6,024 nucleotides of DNA from Actinomycetota bacterium (lineage in GTDB: Bacteria > Actinomycetota > Thermoleophilia > Solirubrobacterales > Solirubrobacteraceae): the NCBI GenBank assembly GCA_009699565.1, contig WLNX01000109.1, positions 1 through 6,024 on the forward strand. The letters are read 5' to 3'. This document shows positions 1 through 5,821 of the stretch, one piece after another; the first letter of the stretch is position 1, and every line of letters starts with the position of its first letter. Made by a program: the position numbers and the translations under genes. The notes under the pieces were generated by a model, which saw nothing but the letters and a program-made list of their open reading frames with translations, had not been told where the DNA came from and did no database searches.

Positions 1-1
1 C

Positions 2-136
2 GACTCGATCGAGGATCGAACGGTGACGATCCGCGAGCGCGATTCACTCGCCCAAGAGCGCGTCGCGATCGATGATCTGCCGATGCTGCTGGCCGGGCGC
101 ATGGCTGCCGAGTGGCAGAGCCCAAAACTCGGCTAG
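2..136 (+). CDS. glyS: Glycine--tRNA ligase, C-terminal fragment (partial, 5' end outside window)
   Basis: An open frame enters from the left edge and ends at TAG 134-136, giving 44 residues. It contains TVTIRERDSLAQERVAIDDL, which closely resembles the last strand and helix of the anticodon-binding domain of alpha2-type (eukaryote-like, class IIa) glycyl-tRNA synthetases; the human enzyme has a comparable VTxRxRDSMxQ block near its C-terminus. The enzyme charges tRNA-Gly with glycine in the cytosol. Only the tail is here, so the catalytic motifs cannot be checked, and the exact codon phase at the edge leaves base 1 as the end of a previous codon. The next gene on the same strand starts 77 bases later behind its own apparent promoter, so co-transcription is uncertain. 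Another class IIa synthetase tail (Pro, Thr) fits less well because the RDRD/RERD-type block is typical of GlyRS. Confidence 0.88.
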   Translation, partial: DSIEDRTVTIRERDSLAQERVAIDDLPMLLAGRMAAEWQSPKLG

Positions 137-137
137 C
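104..137 (+). terminator. Possible hairpin overlapping the glyS stop codon
   Basis: GCCGAGT (107-113) pairs perfectly with ACTCGGC (127-133) around a 13-base loop. With a single bulged T at 134 the stem extends by three pairs (GCT 104-106 with AGC 135-137). The stop codon lies inside the 3' arm. No T-run follows, so it is not a classical intrinsic terminator. It could be a GC-type terminator or 3'-end stabiliser, or it could be chance. Confidence 0.3.
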
Positions 138-154
138 TCGCGGGCACAAGCGGT

Positions 155-187
155 TATGATGTTTGACACGCTGTCAAAGCCTGTCAA
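155..187 (+). promoter_or_regulatory. Candidate promoter -10 box with overlapping palindromic operator
   Basis: TATGAT at 155-160 matches five of six bases of the sigma-70 -10 consensus and would place a start site near 167. No good -35 lies 16-18 bases upstream. Directly downstream is a perfect inverted repeat, TTTGACA (162-168) CGC TGTCAAA (172-178), followed by a third half-site TGTCAA at 182-187. The CTGTCAA units at 171-177 and 181-187 are spaced 10 bp, one helical turn. An inverted repeat on a transcription start site is a usual place for a TetR- or GntR-type repressor. The regulator is not in this window, and the link is inferred. Confidence 0.45.
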
Positions 188-198
188 CCGTCGCACTC

Positions 199-203
199 AG
201 GAG
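199..203 (+). promoter_or_regulatory. Shine-Dalgarno deciding the oxidase start
   Basis: AGGAG at 199-203 sits 10 bases before ATG 214. This supports ATG 214 over the in-frame TTG at 163, which has no ribosome binding site and would put the first 17 residues across the operator palindrome. Confidence 0.7.
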
Positions 204-213
204 CAACCGAATA

Positions 214-1494
214 ATGGCTACAACCGCCCCGCGCCCAGCAACCCGCCGCGCCGCCGACGACATCAGCTACACCGACCTTTACGAGCGCTGGGAGCGCGGC
301 AACTGGTCGGCGACCGAGATCGACTTCAGTCAGGACAAGATCGACTGGAACGAGCGGATGACGGACGCCCAGCGGCGAACCGCTATGTGGCTCTTCTCGC
401 TCTTCTTCCATGGCGAGGACGCCGTCACGGACGGCCTGTCGCCCTACATCGATGCGGCGCCGCTCGAGGAGCAGAAGTACTTCATCGCCACGCAGCAGGT
501 TGACGAGGCCCGCCACAGCGTCTTCTTCAACCGCTTTATGAACGAGGTCGTCGGAGTTGGCGACGGCAGCATCGCCGGCGGAATGAACGCGACCGCCGGC
601 CAGCTCAGCTGGGGTCACAAGATGATCTTCCAGGGGCTTGAGGACATGTGCGTCGCGCTGCGCGCAGACCAGTCTCCGCATCAGTTCGCGAGGGCGATCA
701 CGCTCTACCACATCATCATTGAGGCTTCGCTCGCTCAGCCCGGGCAGCATGTGATTGAGCACTTCCTTGAGGAGGCCGACCTGCTCCCGGGCTTCCGCTC
801 CGGAATCTCCAATGTTGCGCTTGACGAGCAGCGCCACATCGCTTTCGGCGTCAAGGCGCTGGCCGACCTCTACGACGCCGACCCGAAGGGCACCGAGCAG
901 GCTGTCCTCGACGTGATCCGCGAGAACGGGGTCTACGTCTCAGGTGTGGCGATGCCGCCGAACTGGGACGAGAGCTACTACGACGCCTTCAACGCCTCCT
1001 ACGACCAGCTTGGCCGTGACGGCCTCCGCGGACTCGAATCGAAGCTGCTCGCGATCGGGATCAACCTCCACGAAGTTGAGCGCTCGCCGCTTCCGGTCGA
1101 CCTTCCGTTCGAGGAGCGCGCAGCGCGCGGCCGCGTGCTGCTGGAGTCAAACCTCGTCGGCCCCGACCGACCGGCATCACGCGACCCGTATGCAACGGAA
1201 GTCATGTTCGACTCGATCGCCCGCGCCGCCGACGTCCACGCTGTGGCGCCCGGCACCGTGATCGAGTGGAGCTTTACAGACGCCGATCCCTGGCAACTCT
1301 CGTTCGACGGCGGAAAGTGCAGCGCCGAGCGCGGCTCGATGCGCAAGGCCGATCTGCGGCTGGTCATCTCGTTCGATGACTGGGCCGACCTCTTTGCTCA
1401 GCGCGCCGATGCGCGCAAGCTGCTGCTCAGCCGCAGGCTCCGCCCGAAGGGGAGCCTGAAGCTGTTTGCGAAGTTCGGGAAGATCTTCCCGTAG
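214..1494 (+). CDS. R2-like ligand-binding oxidase (R2lox) fused to a C-terminal SCP2-like domain
   Basis: The product has 426 residues. Residues 20 to about 300 form the ferritin-like fold of ribonucleotide reductase R2 homologues. Expected metal ligands are all visible: E68, E98-x-x-H101 (in DEARH), E170, and E205-x-x-H208 (in DEQRH). V71 lies three residues after the first ligand and Y165 five before E170, the positions of the Val-Tyr ether crosslink in characterised R2lox (V72/Y162 in the Geobacillus protein). This argues for R2lox, a Mn/Fe oxidase binding a long-chain fatty acid, rather than a true NrdB/NrdF subunit; no NrdA gene is near. Known R2lox proteins are about 300-315 residues, and the remaining part, about 325-420, reads as an SCP2 sterol-carrier fold: WSFTDADPWQLSFDGG, then ADLRLVISFDDWADL, then a basic RPKGSLKLF end. 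The substrate is unknown. The start at ATG 214 is set by AGGAG at 199-203. The gene is convergent with the next one, with a 7-base gap. R2lox assignment is firm; the SCP2 call is by pattern. Confidence 0.9.
   Translation: MATTAPRPATRRAADDISYTDLYERWERGNWSATEIDFSQDKIDWNERMTDAQRRTAMWLFSLFFHGEDAVTDGLSPYIDAAPLEEQKYFIATQQVDEARHSVFFNRFMNEVVGVGDGSIAGGMNATAGQLSWGHKMIFQGLEDMCVALRADQSPHQFARAITLYHIIIEASLAQPGQHVIEHFLEEADLLPGFRSGISNVALDEQRHIAFGVKALADLYDADPKGTEQAVLDVIRENGVYVSGVAMPPNWDESYYDAFNASYDQLGRDGLRGLESKLLAIGINLHEVERSPLPVDLPFEERAARGRVLLESNLVGPDRPASRDPYATEVMFDSIARAADVHAVAPGTVIEWSFTDADPWQLSFDGGKCSAERGSMRKADLRLVISFDDWADLFAQRADARKLLLSRRLRPKGSLKLFAKFGKIFP
1476..1491. terminator. 16-bp perfect palindrome between convergent genes
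   Basis: CGGGAAGATCTTCCCG is its own reverse complement and can fold as a 6-bp stem with a GATC loop. It covers the last codons of the oxidase gene, ending one base before its stop codon is complete, and lies 10 bases beyond the stop codon of the opposite-strand gene. The position suits a bidirectional terminator, but neither strand has a T-run after it. It also encodes K-I-F-P, so coding constraint may explain it. Confidence 0.35.
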
Positions 1495-1501
1495 CGAAGC
1501 G

Positions 1502-2023
1502 TCAGTCGGCGTCGGCTGCAGCTTCGTCAACGGCGCTGTCTGCCTTGCCGTTGCTCGACGCGACGTCGGCAACCGACGGTGCGGCGGCCTGAGCGCTGGC
1601 GGCAGGAGGAGCGGTCGTCGGCACGTAGTCGAACTCTTCTTCGGCTCCGAAGAGGAGGTCAAGAACCTTGTTGCGCAGACCCTCGCTGAGCGCGATTGCC
1701 AAGACGGCTCCGGCGGTCAGGATGACGAGGTTGCGGGCCAGGTGGTGCGAACGGCGCGGCGGCTCGATGATCAGCGCGCGGGTCTCGAGCGCTGCCTCAC
1801 CGGCACGCTTGATCGAGCGCTGAACCTTGCGGTCGTCAAGAATCGCCGACGCCGGGCTGTCGCTGCTCGAGATGCGATCGATCGCTTCGCGGGCGGCGCT
1901 GTAGGCGACGCGGGCGTTGTCGCGGATCTCCGGATCCTCTACGACGCGGCGAATGTACGGGTTGCTTAGCAAGTCTTGTGCTGCACTGGCGGCATTTGCC
2001 GCACGTTCTGAAGCCGAAGCCAT
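1502..2023 (-). CDS. Uncharacterised Ala-rich protein with one transmembrane segment
   Basis: The product has 173 residues starting at MASASERAAN. I do not recognise a named family. Residues 1-90 are helical and charged, with an amphipathic stretch LLSNPYIRRVVEDPEIRD at 18-35 followed by ARVAYSAAREAIDRI. A basic RRSHHLARN segment (90-98) precedes one hydrophobic span, about 99-113 (LVILTAGAVLAIALS). After LLFGAEEEFDY comes a low-complexity tail of Ala, Pro, Ser and acidic residues to the C-terminus. By the positive-inside rule the basic N-terminal half is probably cytoplasmic and the acidic tail outside; this is inference. No signal peptide or catalytic motif is seen. ATG 2023 is preferred to ATG 2026 because AGGGAG (2036-2031 on this strand) is then 7 bases away. 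It follows the MBL gene by 58 bases on the same strand. Confidence 0.8.
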   Translation of the reverse strand: MASASERAANAASAAQDLLSNPYIRRVVEDPEIRDNARVAYSAAREAIDRISSSDSPASAILDDRKVQRSIKRAGEAALETRALIIEPPRRSHHLARNLVILTAGAVLAIALSEGLRNKVLDLLFGAEEEFDYVPTTAPPAASAQAAAPSVADVASSNGKADSAVDEAAADAD

Positions 2024-2030
2024 CATAAAT

Positions 2031-2036
2031 CTCCCT
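2031..2036 (-). promoter_or_regulatory. Shine-Dalgarno of the membrane-protein gene
   Basis: On the minus strand the sequence AGGGAG lies 7 bases before ATG 2023 and 4 before the tandem ATG 2026, favouring the inner of the two adjacent start codons. Confidence 0.65.
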
Positions 2037-2064
2037 CTTGGAATAGCGAAAGTCCAGCATAGCC

Positions 2065-2086
2065 GCTGACGCAAATCTGCGTCAGC
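2065..2086 (-). terminator. Strong hairpin over the MBL-hydrolase stop codon
   Basis: GCTGACGCA (2065-2073) and TGCGTCAGC (2078-2086) form a perfect 9-bp stem with a 4-base loop. The MBL stop codon (2082-2084) sits inside the stem. On the minus strand no T-run follows; instead there is GGCTATGCTGG, and CTGACG with an 18-base spacer to TATGCT would be a weak (4/6 and 4/6) promoter. It may attenuate or terminate between the MBL gene and the membrane-protein gene, protect the MBL mRNA end, or be a protein-binding dyad. Confidence 0.5.
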
Positions 2087-2849
2087 ATTCGAACACGGCG
2101 CCCTCACAAGCAAGAATTACCTCGCCTCCGAAGGCTGCGGAGGCTTCCGCCACCGACTGCTGCTGATCGATCTCGTCGGAGATGTGCGTGATCACAAGCC
2201 TTGCCGCCTGCGCGGCTCGTCCGTGCTCGCCGGCTTCGGTCGCGGTCAAGTGCCCGCGCGGTTCGTCGTCCTCGGGGACGCGCAGCGTCGCTTCGATCAG
2301 CAGCAGGTCGCTGCCGCGCGCGAACTCGGGGAGCTGCTCGTTGGGGGCGCAGTCGGCTCCGAAGGTGAAGCGGCCGGACGAGCCTTCATCGGTGATGGAG
2401 ATCGCAAAGGTCGGCACGTAATGGGGAACAAGACAGAAGCTCAGCGACAGCGGTCCGACCGTGACGACGTCCTCCGGTTCGTACTCGCTGATCTCAAATG
2501 CTTTGGAAACCAGATCGTCAGGACCGAACAGCCCGGCCAGCTGGCGCAGCAGCTCGGTGCCGCCGGACGGGACGATCAGGCGCGGCCTCGGAGCAGCCTG
2601 CTGCGACCAGCGGCTCGAATAGACGAGGGCGTACGCGTAAGGGATCAGGTCGAGGCAGTGGTCGGCGTGAAAGTGGCTCAAGACAATCGCGTCGATCTCG
2701 CCGTAGTCGCGCAGCGCGCGCAGCTTTGCGAAGACGCCGCTGCCACAATCGACCAGCAGCTTGGTCGGGCCGCTCTCAACGAGGTACCCGCTGCAGGTGC
2801 CGTCCTCGTCCTGCCAGGACGGAGACTTACCGAGAATCGTTATCTGCAT
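2082..2849 (-). CDS. MBL-fold metallohydrolase, RNase Z-like
   Basis: The product has 255 residues, the length of a single metallo-beta-lactamase domain. The zinc motif is SHFHADH (H59, H61, D63, H64). Later candidate ligands are H143 (VPHYVP), D166 (FGADCAPN) and H222 (ITHIS), with H200 in GHLTATEAGEHG, a block typical of the RNase Z/phosphodiesterase branch (GHxTAxEA). Such enzymes are cytosolic hydrolases acting on phosphodiester or cyclic-nucleotide-like bonds. No long RNase Z flexible arm (exosite) is visible, so tRNA 3' processing should not be assumed. I chose ATG 2849 because MQITILG begins the first beta strand and GAGGGGG lies 11 bases upstream; the longer reading from ATG 2909 would overlap the divergent antiporter gene and adds 20 unstructured residues. 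Probably heads a two-gene operon with the downstream membrane-protein gene. Confidence 0.88.
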   Translation of the reverse strand: MQITILGKSPSWQDEDGTCSGYLVESGPTKLLVDCGSGVFAKLRALRDYGEIDAIVLSHFHADHCLDLIPYAYALVYSSRWSQQAAPRPRLIVPSGGTELLRQLAGLFGPDDLVSKAFEISEYEPEDVVTVGPLSLSFCLVPHYVPTFAISITDEGSSGRFTFGADCAPNEQLPEFARGSDLLLIEATLRVPEDDEPRGHLTATEAGEHGRAAQAARLVITHISDEIDQQQSVAEASAAFGGEVILACEGAVFEC

Positions 2850-2892
2850 AGCGCTATTCGCCCCCTCGCTGCACTTCTGAGACTCTACATAG

Positions 2893-4149
2893 GTGGACAA
2901 TTTCGACATCGCGCTGATCGTGCTCGGCGGACTGCTGGTGGTCGGCGCGCTGCTCTCCGGAGTCGCGAAGCGCAGCTTCCTGTCGCTTACGGCTCTTTAC
3001 GTGTTGGCGGGCTTCGCCCTCGGCGAGGGCGGACTCGGGGTGCTGCAGTTCAGCGCCGACTCGGGCTTCGTCAAGGAACTGGCGATTCTCGCTCTGGTCG
3101 TGATCCTCTTTCGTGACGGGCTGGAGGTTGAATCGGAACTGCTTGCCACGCAATGGCACCTTCCTCTTCGCAAGCTGGTCGTCGCAATGCCAATCACGGC
3201 CGCGATCATCACCCTCGCCGGCCACCTGATCGCCGGGCTGAGCTGGCTCGAAGCGGGGCTTCTGGGGGCGCTTCTCTCGCCAACCGACCCGGTTCTCTCG
3301 TCGGCCGTCGTCACCAACCCGAGGGTTCCGAGACTTATCCGCAACTCGCTCAACCTCGAGTCGGGGCTGAACGACGGGCTTGCGTTGGCGCTGATCATTC
3401 CGATTGCGGCTGCGCTCAACGGAACCAGCGACGGGCAGGTCTGGTGGCAGTTCATGCTCGAAGACATGTCGATCGGCTTCGTTGCTGGGATCGCAATCGG
3501 TTACGTGGCTTCGATGCTGATCCCGCGCCCGTCGGATCTCGACGGCGCGATCCCCGATCACCACAAGGTCCTGTACGCGCTCGGCGTCGCGTTCCTCACC
3601 TACGGGCTGCTCTCCCTCGCCGGCCACGGCAACGCCTTCATCGCGGTCTACGTCTGCGCGATCACGCTGGGAGTGCGGCGCGGCGACATCCGCGACTACT
3701 TCAGCAGCGGGGCTGAGGAGATCGTCGAACTCGTCAAGCTCGGCATCTTCGTCGTCTTCGGTTCCATCCTCACTGTGCAGGCGCTCTTTGAGAGCGGCTG
3801 GGCTGCGGTCGCGATCGTGGTTGTGACGCTGACGGTCGCGCGGACGGCCGGCGTGTGGCTGTCGCTGATCGGCAACCGCGAGAGGCTCAGCACCCAGACA
3901 AAGGCCTTCATGAGCTGGTTCGGCCCGAAGGGGGTGGCGACGATGACCTACTCGCTGTTCCTGCTCGCACTTGGGATCCCGGGCGCGACCGAAGTGACCA
4001 ATCTCGCTGCACTCTGCGTGGTGACCTCGATCATCGCGCACGGACTGACCGACACCCCCGGAGCCAACTGGATTGGCCGCCGCGCCGCAGCGGCGCGCGA
4101 GAAGGCGCTGGCTACCGGCACGCCGGTGCCGCCAGACGCAGTCGTTTAG
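2893..4149 (+). CDS. Cation:proton antiporter, CPA1/NhaP type
   Basis: The product is a 418-residue, almost wholly hydrophobic membrane protein with about 12 predicted spans. Diagnostic motifs are SPTDPVLSSAVV (residues 129-140; T131, D132, P133) and NLESGLNDGLALAL (154-167; N160, D161), matching the unwound helix and the ND ion-binding pair of electroneutral Na+(K+)/H+ antiporters. R317 (VARTAG) and WFGPKGVAT (342-350) are further family hallmarks. It probably exchanges cytosolic Na+ or K+ for protons in pH and salt balance; the ion cannot be read from sequence. The C-terminus ends about 30 residues after the last span without a TrkA-C or cyclic-nucleotide domain. GTG 2893 is the earliest possible start because TAG 2890-2892 is in frame directly before it, and the first span begins at residue 5. 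No clear Shine-Dalgarno is seen. The gene is divergent from the MBL gene. Confidence 0.92.
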   Translation: MDNFDIALIVLGGLLVVGALLSGVAKRSFLSLTALYVLAGFALGEGGLGVLQFSADSGFVKELAILALVVILFRDGLEVESELLATQWHLPLRKLVVAMPITAAIITLAGHLIAGLSWLEAGLLGALLSPTDPVLSSAVVTNPRVPRLIRNSLNLESGLNDGLALALIIPIAAALNGTSDGQVWWQFMLEDMSIGFVAGIAIGYVASMLIPRPSDLDGAIPDHHKVLYALGVAFLTYGLLSLAGHGNAFIAVYVCAITLGVRRGDIRDYFSSGAEEIVELVKLGIFVVFGSILTVQALFESGWAAVAIVVVTLTVARTAGVWLSLIGNRERLSTQTKAFMSWFGPKGVATMTYSLFLLALGIPGATEVTNLAALCVVTSIIAHGLTDTPGANWIGRRAAAAREKALATGTPVPPDAVV

Positions 4150-4376
4150 GCGCTGTGGAGCGCGGCCTGTTCGGCCGCGGTCGGAAATGCCCAGGCCGCC
4201 TTCGTGCTGCGCTCCTGACGGAAGACAAAGCGCATCTGACGCGGCGGGCGCAGCCCCTCTGGATGATCGGGACGGAAGGTGACGCAGGGCTCGTCGAGCT
4301 CAAGAGCGCAAAGCATGCGGGCGTGGAAGAAGCACTGCTCGCATGAAACCTTTGCCGCCTTGCGCGTCTGAGCCAT
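4146..4376 (-). CDS. Small four-cysteine protein, putative metal binding
   Basis: The product has 76 residues. After a basic start (MAQTRKAAK) comes C12-E-Q-C15, then C23 and C31, a CxxC-x7-C-x7-C pattern that would fit one zinc or iron-sulfur site. Then follows PDHPEGLRPPRQMRFVFRQ (36-54), rich in Pro and Arg, and a C-terminal helix-like WAFPTAAEQAALH. It is too short for known zinc-ribbon enzymes and no function is assigned; a regulator or small nucleic-acid-binding role is only a guess. The start at ATG 4376 is backed by a purine-rich AGGAAAGGAAGG stretch just upstream. Its TAA stop overlaps the antiporter TAG by sharing bases 4147-4148, so the two convergent genes overlap by four bases. 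The even placing of cysteines and good ribosome binding site make it a real gene rather than a shadow. Confidence 0.8.
   Translation of the reverse strand: MAQTRKAAKVSCEQCFFHARMLCALELDEPCVTFRPDHPEGLRPPRQMRFVFRQERSTKAAWAFPTAAEQAALHSA
4161..4179 (+). terminator. GC-rich hairpin 12 bases after the antiporter stop
   Basis: CGCGGCC (4161-4167) and GGCCGCG (4173-4179) form a perfect 7-bp stem with loop TGTTC. It lies just beyond the antiporter stop and inside the 3' end of the convergent four-cysteine gene. No T-run follows. It may end antiporter transcription, but codons of the opposite gene could also account for it. Confidence 0.35.
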
Positions 4377-4552
4377 CGTGCCTTCCTTTCCTCATCGAGC
4401 CGGGCTGACTCCCGAACAGCGCCGCAATCAATCACAAGCGTCACAACCCTGCAACGGACTGTTCCGCTACTGCCGTACTTTTTGAACTTCGCTGCAACAA
4501 CTAAGCCCGCACCTTCGGAGAATCGAGCGGTTGAGCTGCGATCCTTCAGCAG
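4377..4552. promoter_or_regulatory. Divergent intergenic region (four-cysteine gene / lhgO)
   Basis: This 176-base stretch is the longest non-coding part of the window and is visibly less GC-rich in its middle. It must hold the promoters of both neighbours. I see TCACAA repeated at 4432-4437 and 4441-4446 (9-bp period) and a TTGAAC at 4482-4487 that resembles a -35 box but has no good -10 at the right distance. No promoter is claimed with precision. Confidence 0.4.
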
Positions 4553-5809
4553 GTGAGAGAGCTCCACCAAGATCAACCTCGGGCCGCCCCGGAGAGGGCC
4601 GATCTCGTCGTCGTGGGCGGCGGCATCGTCGGGCTCGCGGTAGCGCGCGAGGCGCTGATTCGGCAGCCGGGGCTCTCGGTCCTCCTGCTTGAGGCTGAGG
4701 ATCTGCTCGCCGGCCATCAGAGCTCACACAACAGCGGCGTGATCCACGCCGGCATCTACTACAAACCAGGCTCGCTGAAAGCGAAGCTTTGCCGCGAGGG
4801 ATCGCAGCTCCTCTACGAAACCTGCGCCGAGCTGGGAGTCCCGACAGATCGGATCGGAAAGTTGATCGTTGCCACAAGTGCCGATGAACTGCCTGCCCTC
4901 GACCGGCTCGAGCAGCGCGCTCAGGCCAACGGGATTCTCGTTGACCGGCTTGAACCAGCCGGGCTGAGAGAGCTGGAACCGTACGCAGGCGGCATCGCCG
5001 CCCTCCATTCCCCGGACACGGGGATCGTCGACTACGGACTGCTTTGCAAGGAGCTAGCGGGCGATCTGCGCGCACGGGGAGGCGTCGTCGTGACTGGCTG
5101 CGCCGCCGAGCGAATCTCAAACTCCGCAGACGGCGCCATCGTTCATCACCGCCAGGGAGAGACTCGCGCGGGCGCTGTGATTGCGTGTGCAGGCCTGCAG
5201 TCGGACCGGCTCGCCGAGGCCAGTGGGGAGAGCGCTGATCCGCGGATCGTTCCGTTCCGCGGGGCTTACTTCGAGCTGCGCAGGCCGGAGCTTGTGCGAG
5301 GGCTGATCTACCCGGTCCCCGACCCCTCGCTTCCATTTCTTGGCGTCCATCTCACACGGCGGATCGGCGGCGACGTAGTCGTTGGCCCGACGGCGATCCC
5401 CGCACTTGCCCGCGGCAACTACCGCCCCGCCGCCGTCAACCTCGCCGACGCCGCTTCGACTCTCGCCTGGCCCGGCAGCTACCGCATGGCCTGGCGCTGG
5501 CGCAAGCACGCGCGGCGCGAACTTGGCTGGGCGCTCAGCGCCCGCTCCTACGCCAAGGAAGCAAAGCGACTGGTTCCGCAGCTTAAGCCCGACGACCTTG
5601 AGCCATCTTTCGCCGGGCTAAGGGCTCAGGCGGTTGACCGCAGCGGCGAACTCGCCGACGACTTTGTCTTCTCGGGCCACGGACGCGTGCTGCAACTTCG
5701 CAACGCGCCCTCTCCGGCTGCGACAGCGTCGCTGGCGATTGCCCGCTACTGCTGCGACAGGCTCGGCGCAATCCCAGCCGGTGAGCCTTCTACAAGTCCT
5801 GCGGCGTAG
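4553..5809 (+). CDS. lhgO: L-2-hydroxyglutarate oxidase/dehydrogenase, FAD-dependent
   Basis: The product has 418 residues, close to the roughly 400-420 of bacterial LhgO. An FAD-binding Rossmann fold opens with VVVGGGIVGLA (19-29), with E47 closing the second strand (LLLEAED). The family block HNSGVIHAGIYYKPGS (59-74) is intact, as are PFRGAYFEL (234-242), PFLGVHLTRRIGG (261-273), GLRAQ (355-359), DDFVF (369-373) and the C-terminal FAD-site segment NAPSPAATASLAIA (384-397). It oxidises L-2-hydroxyglutarate to 2-oxoglutarate, passing electrons to oxygen or, as in E. coli, to the membrane quinone pool. This removes a side product of dehydrogenases or feeds lysine/glutarate breakdown; no glutarate hydroxylase gene is seen here. 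GTG 4553 is the first usable start after an in-frame TGA at 4532, and it has no clear Shine-Dalgarno. The next gene begins 12 bases after its stop. Confidence 0.92.
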   Translation: MRELHQDQPRAAPERADLVVVGGGIVGLAVAREALIRQPGLSVLLLEAEDLLAGHQSSHNSGVIHAGIYYKPGSLKAKLCREGSQLLYETCAELGVPTDRIGKLIVATSADELPALDRLEQRAQANGILVDRLEPAGLRELEPYAGGIAALHSPDTGIVDYGLLCKELAGDLRARGGVVVTGCAAERISNSADGAIVHHRQGETRAGAVIACAGLQSDRLAEASGESADPRIVPFRGAYFELRRPELVRGLIYPVPDPSLPFLGVHLTRRIGGDVVVGPTAIPALARGNYRPAAVNLADAASTLAWPGSYRMAWRWRKHARRELGWALSARSYAKEAKRLVPQLKPDDLEPSFAGLRAQAVDRSGELADDFVFSGHGRVLQLRNAPSPAATASLAIARYCCDRLGAIPAGEPSTSPAA

Positions 5810-5821
5810 CCTTGGGTAACG

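Noticed and set aside
163..168. TTGACA as a -35 box
   Set aside because: No acceptable -10 lies 16-18 bases downstream; the hexamer is better explained as one arm of the inverted repeat.
163..213. TTG start extending the oxidase by 17 residues
   Set aside because: No ribosome binding site, and the extension would translate through the operator palindrome; ATG 214 has AGGAG at good distance.
184..837. 217-codon open frame on the minus strand
   Set aside because: It lies opposite the oxidase gene and covers conserved metal-ligand codons of that gene; no independent start signal or motif.
2848..2857. ATAGCGCTAT palindrome at the MBL start codon
   Set aside because: A 10-bp palindrome is expected several times by chance in 6 kb.
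2850..2909. Longer MBL start at ATG 2909
   Set aside because: It would overlap the divergent antiporter start, while MQITILG at 2849 is the natural first strand of the fold with a purine-rich site upstream.
2184..3116. 310-codon open frame on the plus strand
   Set aside because: It runs antisense through the MBL gene and into the antiporter gene out of frame, and its product is Arg/Ala/Gly-rich without motifs.
2854..4041. 395-codon open frame on the minus strand
   Set aside because: It is antisense to the antiporter, very rich in Arg, Asp, Glu and His with no domain pattern, as expected from the complement of a GC-rich membrane-protein gene.
4467..5336. 289-codon open frame on the minus strand
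   Set aside because: It is antisense to lhgO, which has unmistakable family motifs, and the translated product is Arg/Ser/Pro-rich low complexity.
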